From Lomentospora prolificans (lineage: Eukaryota > Ascomycota > Sordariomycetes > Microascales > Microascaceae), in the NCBI GenBank assembly GCA_029532625.1, contig JARFXM010000005.1, forward strand, positions 124,001-188,000: a stretch of 64,000 nt of DNA. Direction: 5' to 3'. Position numbers and translations under genes: made by a program. The notes beneath the pieces are model-generated. The model was not told where the DNA came from. It saw nothing but the letters and a program-made list of their open reading frames with translations, and searched no databases. The stretch's first letter is position 1; each line of letters starts with the position of its first letter. Of this stretch, positions 31,101-41,649 are shown in pieces.

Positions 31101-33201
31101 TATGTAAGTCCTCTCGTCACGTTGACCATGGCACTATTTGTGTGCTAATTTCTCCCATAGATTCTGCGGATCTGGCTCAACCTCTTCCTCAACTCCCTCA
31201 TTCCACCCTTCTTCTCAGAGAATCAAAACGAGCTTGGCATTCCTATAATCCCACTCCAACCCCCTTCGCAAGTCATTGACCGAGCATCCCGACCTAGTGA
31301 GGGAGGCTTTTTCTCCGCATTCACGTCGTATATCTCCAGCTATGCTGCCGACGACCCTCCCGAGCCATCCCACGAAGAACTAGAGAGTACTCTCTGCACC
31401 GTCGACTGCATTAATCAATGCCGTATGGGCGACATCTTCGCCCGGATCTCGTAAGTGCGCCGGAATCAATCCACACCCAAAAGGTCTGAACTAACACGGA
31501 AGTAGGACGTTTTCTGCTTCAGAGGTGGCGCACCTTATCGATGCCCTCCTCCACGAACTCCCTGAAGATCATGGTTCTGCTGTAATAAGCGTGAAGGCTC
31601 CAAGCGCCGTACCAGGTTCTCCCGATGAAGGGAGATCGCAGGACACCCAGCCTCGATACAACCCAGGCTTTATCTACCTGCTAGAATTTTGCACCGTACT
31701 TACGCTGCGAAGTGAGGACTCTGTCGGCACTTTTGGCGAGAAGCTTGCCGGTACTTTATTCGGAGTCCTGCGAAATGTTACAGCCCATCACGCTGTTGCC
31801 GTAGCTCGAACGGCATTCTATTTGCTAAAACTATTGCATTCGAGCTATGTAAGCGACTTCGCATCTGTATACTCCACTTCCCAACTACTCACACTAACGG
31901 CAATTCAGGATCATGGCTTCGTGAACGTCCCGATTCTGTTGCACACACTGTCCAACCTCCCGGATGCAGTTGTAACACCCTCGGCGCCTCTTATTCTACA
32001 GGGTATCTGTATCTGTATTGAAGAGCCCGGTCCTTTACGAAGCGAGATAATGACTTCGCCCGATTTCTGGGTCTTGTTGAGAAATCTCGCGCTTAGGAAA
32101 GACACGAGTGAGATTGTTTTTGCTATATTAGAGCGCGGCACCGCCGGATCCCCCCCAGCCATTATGGCAGACAATTACGAAGCTGCCATCTCCCTCCTAA
32201 GTGACTTCGCATCAGCTTCCAGAATGGCAGTTAATGGCAAATCCTCCACGGTTCCAAAAGGCAATAAAGATCCCACAAATACACAAGCCCGTGGTTCGGT
32301 GTAAGTCCTCAATGACTTGGACTCAAGTGCATATCTCCATTGCTGCATTGCTAATGCGTAACGCTGCTTGCAGATCAAGTAAAGACGCTGCGATTACCAG
32401 GGGTACCAAGGCAATTAGTATCATCTACAACATGACAGATCGCATTCCATACTTGATGAAACATTCACATTTAGAGAGTAGTGAAGGTACGTGGTTAATG
32501 TGGTTAACCTAGCGGCGTAGACTAACACAGACCCTTTGTGAGCAGCCTGGGCGGCATACTGGTTGCCGATATTTAATGCTCTGACCGCCCAGTGTACAAA
32601 CTCCTGCAGAGAAGTTCGCAACATCGCCCTTACTTCTCTACAGCGGACCCTTTTATCTCCCGAGCTTACCTGCAATGATCATAAAGAATGGACCGCTATA
32701 TTTACCGAAGTCCTCTTTCCCTTGATCTTGAATCTCCTTAGGCCGGAGGTATTCCTCTCAGACCGAGATGGAATGAGCGAAATGAGGGTTCAGGTAGCGT
32801 CCCTACTCTGTAAAGTCTTTCTTCAATATCTCGTCCTACTTTCTGCGTGGGACGGCATGCTTGATTTATGGATAAAGATAGTCGATATCCTTGACCGTCT
32901 GATGAACAGTGGCCAGGGAGACAGTCTGGTAAGTCAACATTTTGCTCAAGACGACGCACTACTAACCAAACCCGCTACTTGAAAATAGGAGGAAGCAGTA
33001 CGCGAAAACCTGAAAAATGTAATATTGTTCATGGCCACGAGCAAATATCTCGTTTCTCCCACCATTGATCCATCCAAAGAAAAACTCTGGACAGAAACCT
33101 GGAAGCGGATCGATCGCTTCTTGCCAGAGCTTAAGAGCGAATTAGCTCTCGACGAGCCTGATGAAGAGGTAGAAAAGGGAGCAGCAACACAGGGAAATTA
33201 A
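28107..33201 (+). CDS. GEA1: Sec7-domain ARF guanine nucleotide exchange factor (Gea/GBF1 type)
   Basis: This factor activates Arf1 at the cis-Golgi for COPI coat formation. The seven exons are 28,107-28,497, 28,558-31,103, 31,161-31,450, 31,506-32,300, 32,374-32,486, 32,546-32,928 and 32,989-33,201 (1,576 aa). The N-terminal DCB region has VDPISLVISECISITSEI and HSSVSAILGG, as in GBF1/Gea proteins. The HUS region follows, with a Ser-rich insertion near 29,130-29,240. The Sec7 domain runs from about FLKRTQRISKKILGEFLSKK to the helix after FRLPGE, whose Glu727 is the catalytic glutamate finger. The HDS domains fill the C-terminal half. The first ATG in frame is 28,107; the frame is open a little upstream but has no earlier ATG. 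Confidence 0.94.
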
Positions 33202-33496
33202 CGTGTATGCTGGAACGGAAACCGGTGTACGTTTGTGTTTTCCGTCGATGATGCTGAATTGAAAGCTTGTTGCCTTACCTCATACAGTTTCTGGGCTTAG
33301 CCTGCCAATTTCGGCTCATGTAGTGCCAAGAGAAGAGATAGTGGGAGAATACATAATATGCAAGTAACGGGTTGATCAACCAAGACATATTTCCCTCGCG
33401 ATCCTTTTCTTCGTCCACAAAGCCTTCCTCAACAAGTCTCCGAGAAACGTGATAGCTTTCCCACATTTCCCATCAATCATAAAACCTCTCTTCGAA
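33202..33496. other. Intergenic GEA - U2B''-type gene
   Basis: This 295-bp co-directional spacer has no gene. It must hold the GEA 3' end and the promoter of the RRM gene. A minus-strand frame at 33,275-33,466 is chance. Confidence 0.45.
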
Positions 33497-34352
33497 ATGG
33501 TATCCCCCGGGCCACCAATTGCGACGTACGTGTCATTGCACTCCGACACGTATCCAGCACCTGGCTGACACCTGTGACTAGTGTCTATGTGAACAACCTC
33601 GAGGAACGTGTCAAGGTCGAATCTTTGAAGGATGCGTTAATACATATCTTTTCGGAATACGGAAACGTGATCGACATAGTCGCGAAAACGAATTTACGCG
33701 CCAAGGGACAGGCTTTCGTTGTGTTTGATGAACCCAGCGCGGCGCAGGCAGCTATAAATGATTTGCAAGGATTTGAACTATTCGACAAGCCGATGCGCTT
33801 AGCTTTCGCGAAGACCAGAAGCGATGCGACAGTCAAAGGCCAATGTGCAGACGAGGAGTTCGAACAGCATAAGCGAAAACGGGTTGCTGAAAAGGGTATA
33901 TTTCGATCGATCAATAGAAATAGGGATATGCTAATTTCGTCTTTCTACTCATAGACAAGCGAAGAGCCGCCGAGGTCGCCGATCAACAGAAGAGACTCAA
34001 GGGGGTAGCAACCTCGCAAGACTCTGCATCTCGACCTACTAAACCAACTCGTGGTGCTGGTCTAAAATCCAGCAACCCTGCCGGTACGGCCTTGGTGCCC
34101 GACGAATATTTACCACCAAACAAGATCCTTTTTATCCAAAACATACCGGAAGACTACGATGTGGATTCTTTGACAGCCATTTTTGGCCGCTTTGACGGAT
34201 TCAAAGAGGTTCGACTTGTTCCTGGGCGGAAAGGTATTGCATTTGTGGAGTACGAAGCCGAACACGGCGCTATAACTGCCAGGGAGAACACCGCTGGGAT
34301 GTCGCTTGGGGAAGCAGGACAGGCAATGAAGGTTACTTATCAAAGGCAATAG
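33497..34352 (+). CDS. U1A/U2B''-family snRNP protein with two RRMs
   Basis: The exons are 33,497-33,525, 33,582-33,895 and 33,955-34,352 (246 aa). The first exon is only 29 nt (MVSPGPPIA) and joins to give ATVYVNNLEERVK. RRM1 spans about residues 10-90, with RNP2 VYVNNL and RNP1 KGQAFVVF. A basic linker (KRRAAEVADQQKRLKG) follows, and RRM2 (KILFIQNIPEDYD, GIAFVEYE) ends the protein. This is the layout of U1A and U2B''. Fungi usually keep one or both (Mud1, Msl1), and I cannot decide which from sequence alone. The role is binding a U1 or U2 snRNA stem-loop in the spliceosome. It sits between GEA (same strand) and VMA8 (convergent, 92 bp). Confidence 0.9.
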
Positions 34353-34444
34353 GCTAGCGAACAAAGTTCGGCACAACTAATCATACTTGAATGATCCGCG
34401 GCTATCTGAGGACTTGTGACCCAAGAGACAGAGGCGCTCACGAA

Positions 34445-35679
34445 CTAAAAAATGACATCGTCATCTTCCACGGCCAATATACTGGCCGGCTCTGTGCTAG
34501 GAGCTTCCATCGTGTCCGCTTCGATTGCCCGTCTTTTCTTGAGCTCGGCATCTAGGGCGGCATTGTCTCTCTCCTTTTTTTTGGCTACCTATATCGAAGT
34601 CAGTAGAGGGCAAGATAAGGACAGAGACGATCCAAACCTTCTTCAGCCGATAAAACTCCTCGCGATCCAACTCGTCAAGTTCGGCATTGATATCTTCCAA
34701 AGGATTAGTTGTATCGCTCACGTAGGGAGGTATACTTGTCGATGACGCACATTTGATAGTGTTTTCCGTCCTTGGAATAACGACATGTTCACTGCAAAGA
34801 TAGTTAGGACCCAGAACAGACAATCTCTCAGGAGATCGTAGATACATTGCATTCACTAATGTCATGGTTAGCCTCATACCCGGTCTAGTTTGTCAGAACA
34901 ACCATACCTCGTCGGTTAACCATCTTAATCACTTCGTCTAGCATGACAAATGCAGTCTGTCATTTTGTATAGCGCAGAGAAATTAGTACATCGGGTCTTT
35001 TCTACTTTGCTTTCGGACACGGGGGACAAACCTGAAGGGTAGCGAGTTCAACCAACGCCTCAACGGCCCGTGCATAGGTCTCACGGCATTTCTGGACCTG
35101 TTGGCCACCCTTTCCAAGACCCGTGAGGCCGAAATCACTGTTACCTTCCGATATATGGCTCTCATATCTAGGTAGCAGAACCCCTGATACGTTATCTTGT
35201 TTGGTAGTGAGCCGGAAACGGGCCGACTTGGCTGACTCCTGAACCTGATATCCAATATCACCACCAACCGCATATGTCACCTCCGCTAGGGAGAATGCAG
35301 CTACTGACATTACGCGCCCGAGTTTCAGTTTTGCATCGTGAATCCGCTTCGTGATTTCTAGATGAGGTATGTTTTAGAGGCTAGAGAGGAGCTAGAAGAA
35401 GAAGACAAATAGTATACCTCTGAAACGCCTAGGAAGGGAGTGGAAGAACGTTAGCTAATTCCGCATAGGTATGTATATGTGAATACCATCAAACTCACTT
35501 CGTCAAAGCTTCACTCTTTCTCTTCAGCAGGCTGTGTCCAGTCTCAGCACCCTTGAGCTTTGCCTTCATCAACCCAAGAGATTGCCGCGTGGGGAAAACG
35601 GCTTCACGTCCCTGAGATAGGCACAGTCAATATGGCTTTCAGTCGAGACTATGGTAACCCTTACCGCTGCATCGGACAT
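34445..35679 (-). CDS. VMA8: V-type H+-ATPase subunit D, with two micro-exons
   Basis: Subunit D is the central rotor stalk of the V1 sector that acidifies vacuoles. The nine minus-strand exons are 35,665-35,679, 35,499-35,611, 35,418-35,428, 35,032-35,357, 34,908-34,956, 34,846-34,855, 34,751-34,791, 34,638-34,693 and 34,445-34,588. They sum to 765 nt (254 aa), the normal length. Exons 3 and 6 are only 11 and 10 nt, yet each restores conserved sequence: KRFREITKRI across exon 3 and RRVNAIEHVVIPRTENTIK across exon 6. The rest reads REAVFPTRQSLGLMKAKLKG, FSLAEVTYAVGGDIGYQVQE, SDFGLTGLGKGGQQ, ELDELDREEFYRLKK and an acidic tail ending DDDVIF. Both family fit and phase support all junctions. Divergent from SYF1. 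Confidence 0.93.
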
Positions 35680-36161
35680 GGTTGAGCGTCAGTATAATCC
35701 ACTAGCACGTCGCGTACGTAGAGATTTAGGCAACGCCAGCTCCTGTAGCTGTTAAGATCGAGCGCCCCTAGTATTGATGAGAGGTTACGATAGTGGGGCC
35801 ATTGGTTACGTCATGCACAGACCTGATTGAGAAAGTACCATCATTACAGTGATCACCGCGGTTTGTCAGCATGCACGCTTAAGCGGTTATCTAGACGTAT
35901 TGCATAATCCTTTTTTTTATCTCAACCCATCATTGGTTTGGATTGAGCGCGCATTCGTCTCCCGATCAGGCCCAAACATCACGAAGCATTTTCACAGCAC
36001 ATCCTCCTCCCGACTAGACTGTCGCCGAACACGAACCAACACTGCGTCAACCTTTATCACCGTATATCGTTATGTACGCACACGCCGCTGCAGCCCGCAA
36101 CCTCACCTTCTAGCCTCGCTATATGCGTCCGAGTTCAGGCCGAGCCTACTCAGGTTCGAAG
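35680..36161. other. Divergent promoter VMA8/SYF1
   Basis: This is 482 bp with no gene. It contains an inverted CCAAT (ATTGG at 35,801-35,805) directly followed by TTACGTCA at 35,806-35,813, a CCAAT plus CRE/ATF-like pair about midway. A plus-strand open frame at 35,849-36,235 overlaps SYF1 exon 1 and looks like chance. Confidence 0.5.
35801..35813. promoter_or_regulatory. Inverted CCAAT box abutting a CRE-like TTACGTCA
   Basis: ATTGG at 35,801-35,805 is immediately followed by TTACGTCA at 35,806-35,813. The pair lies 122 bp upstream of the VMA8 ATG and 349 bp upstream of the SYF1 ATG. CCAAT-binding complex and bZIP factors commonly act together in fungi. Function is inferred. Confidence 0.4.
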
Positions 36162-38750
36162 ATGCCACTCCAAGGCGGCTCAGGGCAGCAGCCCTTAAAG
36201 TATTCTCCAACGGACCTTGTAGTATGTTATTCTAATTCAACGGAAGAGCCATCGCCTTACTAATCTCGTGCTAACGGCCGGTCGCGCGATGGTAGACCGA
36301 AGAAGATTCAGTTTACGAGCAAGACATCATTCGCAACCCTGGAAGCACAAAACCCTGGTTGTCCTACATCAGCTTTAAGGCTCAACATGGGACGGTACAA
36401 GAACAGGCTTTCGTGTTAGAAAGAGCATGTCGCCAACTACCACGCTCCTACAAACTCTGGAAAACGGTACGGAATTCATAGCCACGAATAGAGTCAACAT
36501 GCTAATAATATGCAGTATCTCGATTTCCGAATCAAACATGTTTCGAAGCTTAACCCAGCCACATTTGCTGCCGAATTTCGGAAAGTAAACTCCCTTTTTG
36601 AGCGGGCATTAATACTGCTCAACAAGATGCCACGAATCTGGGAAATGTACCTCAGGTTTCTGATGCAGCAGCCTCTACTTACTTTTACCCGCCGCACATT
36701 TGACCGGGCACTCCGAGCGCTTCCGATAACACAACATAACCGTATATGGGCTCTTTATCGGCCTTTCGCAAATTCCGCCTCGGGAAGCACGGCTGTTAAG
36801 ATCTGGAGGCGATACATGCAAGTCCACCCAGAGGATGCAGAAGATTTCATCGGCCTTCTCACCCATCTTCAGCTCCACACCGACGCAGTACACGCATATA
36901 TAAATATCCTCAACAATCCGCGTTTTGTGAGCAAATACGGGAAAGGAATGTACGAGCTCTGGAGCGAAATGGTAGATTTGCTGGTGGAACACGCAACCGA
37001 AATCGATATCAACACGGAATCCGAAGCGGATCCAGAACGCATCATACGAACCGGGTTGGCCCGGTTCCCCGATCAAAGAGGTAAATTATGGTGTGGATTG
37101 GCCGCATATTGGGTTAGAAAAGGATCACTCGATCATGCACGCGATATCTTCGAAGAGGGTATAACTACCGTCATGACGGTGCGGGACTTTGCCCTCATAT
37201 TCGACTCTTATATCCAGTTCGAAGAATCTGTAATCGATAGTATGATGGAATCGACGACTAACCGCCTTGAAAAAATGGGGGATACGGACCCAGATTTTGA
37301 GCTTGACCTGCGGATCATGCACTTCGACCAGCTGATGGACCGGCGACCTTTCCTGCTCAATGATCTTCACCTTCGCCAAAACCCGAATAACGTCGCGGAG
37401 TGGGAAAAGCGAGCCCTTCTTTGGGGTGATAATGCGGAGGAGGTAGTCCGTACTTACACTAACGCCATAGCAGCGATCCAGCCCAAAAAAGCATACGGAG
37501 CTTTCCATCAACTCTGGGCCAACTATGCGAAGTTTTACGAGAAAGGTGGGGACCTTCGGACTGCGCGCATCATCATGGAGAAGGCAGTCAAAGTTCCCTT
37601 CAAATCCGTTGCAGAGCTAGCAGATATGTGGATTGAGTGGGCCGAAATGGAACTTAGGAATGACAATTTCAACGATGCGGTTCGTATCATGGCCAAAGCG
37701 GTCCAGGCCCCGAAACGATCCACGGTTGACTACTTCGACGAGAATTTATCTCCACAGCAAAGAGTGCACAAGAGTTGGAAGCTTTGGAGTTTCTACGTTG
37801 ACCTAGTTGAGAGTGTAAGCACTCTCGAGGAAACAAAGAAGGTGTACGAGCGCATATTTGAGTTACGAATCGCCACACCACAAACGGTGGTGAATTACGC
37901 CAATCTCTTAGAGGAGCACAAGTATTTCGAAGAGTCTTTCAAGATATACGAACGTGGCCTCGATCTATTCAGCTATCCAGTTGCATTCGAGCTCTGGAAC
38001 TTATATCTCAGCAAAGCGGTGGACCGGCGCATCAGCATTGAACGTTTACGAGATTTGTTTGAGCAGGCGATCGAAGGCTGCCCGGCAAAATTCGCCAAAG
38101 TCATTTATCTCATGTACGGGAACCTAGAAGAAGAACGAGGCCTGGCTCGGCACGCTATGAGAATCTATGAGCGGGCAACTCGCGCCGTTGCGGATGAAGA
38201 TCGTGCCGATATGTTCAATTTCTATATCACCAAATCTGCCTCGAATTTCGGTCTCCCGTCGACACGCCCCATATACGAAAAGGCCATATCCACACTACCG
38301 GATGCCGACGCAAGGGATATGTGCCTAAAATTCGCAGACATGGAGAAACGCCTTGGGGAAATCGATCGTGCCCGTGCAATCTATGGCCATGCTTCCCAGT
38401 TCTGCGACCCCAGAACAAACCCTGGGTTTTGGTCGAAGTGGGAAGCTTTTGAGGTTCAGCACGGAAACGAAGATACTTTCAAGGAAATGCTACGCATCAA
38501 GCGAAGCGTACAAGCTCAGTATAACACGGATGTCAATTTTATAGCCTCCCAGGCCATCGCGAGAGGCCAGGCCCGGCAAGAATCTGGAGATGATGATATC
38601 GGCGATGCCATGGCGGCCCTGGAACGGCAAGCGAAGGCTCCCGTTGGTTTTGTTGCCGCTACGAGCCCCGGTATCAAAGGCCAAGGCATTGCCACTGCTC
38701 CGGTTACAGCCAATCCGGATGCAATCAGGATTGACGATATTGATGATTAA
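36162..38750 (+). CDS. SYF1: Pre-mRNA splicing factor Syf1 (HAT/TPR repeats)
   Basis: Syf1 (Xab2 in animals) is a scaffold of the NineTeen complex, binding Clf1/Syf3, Isy1 and Cwc2 in the activated spliceosome. The exons are 36,162-36,221, 36,296-36,466 and 36,516-38,750 (821 aa), all joined in phase 0. The N-terminus reads MPLQGGSGQQPLKYSPTDLV, then SVYEQDIIRNPGSTKPWLSY and AFVLERACRQLPRSYKLW, the conserved start of HAT repeats that continue to about residue 740 (recurring W-x-x-Y and ERA/RAI motifs). The acidic tail ends DDIDD. Starting at the internal Met (36,510) would lose the first 77 codons, including the first repeats. Confidence 0.94.
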
Positions 38751-39229
38751 CGGCGTTATCTCATTTCTGTGTTGCCAATTGTATACATATCTTTCTTCTC
38801 CGTCTCCGCTTAGCGAAGCTTTTTTATGGGCATGGAACGGATCAAGTTTTTGGAAATGATAATTCATCATCGCGACATGTAGTATTGAATGACGTTGCCC
38901 ACCACCTGAGCTACAATGAAACCACCTACGCCCGTATGCTCTTCCTGTCGACACTGGTGCTTATGCTAAGATATGTAGCTCGTGCATCCTGACCTGGGAC
39001 TCGTTCTGGCAATCATCCAACCTTCAGACTCACTGTTGTATTAGTACCACGATCAAAATGACTACTGAAATGAAAATGCGCGATGTTGCTTACGTCAGCT
39101 TTCATTTTTAGAGGGGTGAGGCGTACACCTCAATTGTGATATTGTTCCATCCATCATGAGTCAGAGCAATGTCCTTGGCAGCCTAAACTTGACACTATCA
39201 AGAGGATGCTGAGGTGACGGGTTGGTGAA
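38751..39229. other. Intergenic SYF1-CCA1
   Basis: This is 479 bp of co-directional spacer. It contains TTACGTCA at 39,090-39,097, 140 bp before the first CCA1 ATG. I see no gene. Confidence 0.45.
39090..39097. promoter_or_regulatory. CRE-like TTACGTCA upstream of CCA1
   Basis: TTACGTCA lies 133-140 bp before the first CCA1 ATG. It is a bZIP (ATF/CREB-like) site by sequence. The third such octamer in this window, together with 23,032 and 35,806. Confidence 0.35.
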
Positions 39230-41070
39230 ATGAAGCAAGTCCTCCGACAGATGACATTTAACCCGCTTACCCGTTTCTTCACGATGAAAAGGAAGTTTAG
39301 CTCATATCAAGAGGTCGACATAATCAAACACAGGACAGCCATGGCGCTTCCGGTTCAACTTACTCCAAACGAAGAACGCTTAAAAAGCCTACTGCTAGAT
39401 GTTGCTTCGTCCATAAATGCAACAGAAACAGACCCGAGCGACGCCTGCCCGAGCCCACCCCGCGCGCAACCCGTCTGTCTGCGTTGGGCAGGCGGCTGGG
39501 TTCGGGATAAGATTCTAGGGATCGAGACGCACGATATTGATGTAGCAATTAACTGTATGACTGGCGAAGACTTCGGAAGAAGGCTTAGCAAGTTCTGTCA
39601 TATTCCGTCTGTAATTGAAAAGCATTCGATTACAAAAGCAGACCTCGGCAATCTTCACACCATCAAGGCCAATCCCGAAAAATCAAAGAATCTAGCTACC
39701 GCAACTTGCCGTATCTTCGGCGCAGACGTTGATTTCGTCAACCTTAGGAAGGAAGTCTATTCTGATCATAGCCGGAATCCGGAAATCGAGTTTGGTACTC
39801 CCTTAGAAGACGCATTGCGTCGAGATGCTACTGTCAATGCTCTCTTCTACAATCTGCACACAGATCAAATCGAGGACTTCACGAGCGGAATTCCGGATAT
39901 GAAAGCCCAACTTATCAGAACGCCGTTGGAGCCCTTCCAAACGTTCATGGATGACCCACTTCGGGTATTGAGATTGGTGAGATTTGCGAGCCGGTTGGGC
40001 TTTGCAATCGATGATGACGTCGAAAAGATGATGGGGGATGAACGTGTTCTCAAGTCCTTCCAAGCCAAGATCAGTCGCGAGCGAGTGGGTATCGAGATTG
40101 AGAAGATGCTGAAAGGTTAGTATAGCTCTGCAGACCGTATCGCCGAGGGCGTAGCACTTCACCTACTTATATTCGTAACTAAACAGGTAACAGACCCCAT
40201 GCTTCACTTGACTTGATCGACAGACTCGGTCTCTATCACAGCATCTTTACAGACCCGTCATCAGTACACATGCCTCGTCCAGATATCTTGTCTTGGCGAG
40301 TGGCATATCACCTCTTACGGGACCTACAGTGCGACGATGCTCCCGGCAATTCATTATACCGTCGGATGATTGGGAGCAATAGCGATGCGTATCTTGCCTG
40401 GAATCTTGCCGCTTTCACGCCATGGGCGAGCGTCGATGGCTCGCAGCATCCTCCAAAAAACAAGTCCAAGGCAGATCCCTCACAGTTAATCATCCGAGTT
40501 GCGAGAGAGGGTATTAAGGCGACCAATAAGCTGTGCACCCTCCTAGGCGCGTCATATCGCAATAGGAGCAATATCCTACACTTAAAGGAATTGGTGTGTT
40601 CCGAGGACGAATCTTCCCACCAAAGAGACTTGTTTGCGATGGCGATCCGCGAGTGGGAGGCCTGTGGAGGCTACTGGAAATTGCAAGTTCTTTACTGCAT
40701 CCTCGTCGAGGCAATGCAAGAGCTGAAAACGTGGCCAGTTTCTTCGGATCGTGGGTCTAAAGATTTCTCATTGTCCATGTCCGTATTTAGTGTTAACCAT
40801 GATACAGGCCTGTGTACGTTCGTCTCGACATGGGAGAAATTCTTTGACCATTTGACTGTGTTGGATGTAACCGATGCCCCTTCCATCAAGCCCTTAGTCG
40901 ATGGTCATCTTCTAGCTAGATCACTAGGCGTAAAGCCAGGCAAGTGGATGAGCAATGCGCTTGATGCCTGTCTCGCGTGGCAGTTTAGCCATCCTGAAAT
41001 CACAGATATCGATAAGGTGATTGAAGCAGTCAAGACCCGAAGGAATGAGATTGGTATCCCTGAACGTTGA
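39230..41070 (+). CDS. CCA1: tRNA nucleotidyltransferase (CCA-adding enzyme)
   Basis: This class II nucleotidyltransferase adds or repairs the 3' CCA of tRNA in nucleus, cytosol and mitochondria. The exons are 39,230-40,115 and 40,187-41,070 (589 aa), with a 71-nt intron. Motif A has GGWVRD (residues 88-93) and the metal-binding Asp102 and Asp104 (HDIDVAI). The other conserved blocks are DFVNLRKE, EDALRRDATVNALFY, DDPLRVLRLVRFASRLGF and RERVGIEIEKML. Four in-frame ATGs (Met1, Met8, Met19, Met38) precede the enzyme core. The stretch Met1-Ala37 is rich in Arg/Lys/Ser/Thr with almost no acid, as in mitochondrial presequences, and Met38 (39,341, MALPVQL) would give a form without it. Yeast CCA1 uses alternative starts this way. 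Confidence 0.95.
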
Positions 41071-41649
41071 CTTCCAGGCTTATTGGGGATGACTGGTAAA
41101 TAACGGTTTGCCAAGATGAAATTTCTTCTCCATGGAATTGTTAGCCGTGTATAACATCTTAGTTGCATCGTTTTGCCTGGAGCGGATGGATGGACACAAG
41201 ACCTTTCTTTCCTCACGAGTACAGCTTCGGTTGGTCTTCTCTCCAATGCCCGTAGACGCTAGATAACATCCATGTTTCAAGGCTATGATTAAACAGTCGG
41301 CCGCCAAATCCTTTTCTTCATTCACAATAAACTTGTAAAGGCTAGGTTCTTTCGGTGCTCGTTGTAAACTTCATGGATGGTAATGAGACTCCAAATGTCG
41401 GTGTTGGGAGACCGTGCACCAATTGGAGAGAGGAGGGGTCCCGACGCCAACCTAATCCATGATGTAATCAATTTATCGACACCAGCGAATTTCCCAAATT
41501 CTCATGCTTGCTCATGCTTCTGAATCATCGTTCTGGACTCCGGCGACCGCTAGTGTGCGAACGCGCCGGTCCATCTACATCAATACCATTGCTACAGCTC
41601 TTTCAGCAACATACCAGCCAAAATTTGCGCTAGATGACCCCATTTAACC
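41071..41649. other. Intergenic CCA1-FIG4
   Basis: This is 579 bp with no credible gene. Minus-strand open frames at 40,905-41,325 are shadows of CCA1 and its 3' flank. Confidence 0.5.

Noticed and set aside
35849..36235. 128-codon plus-strand frame in the VMA8/SYF1 promoter
   Set aside because: It overlaps SYF1 exon 1 in another frame, and its composition is that of promoter DNA.
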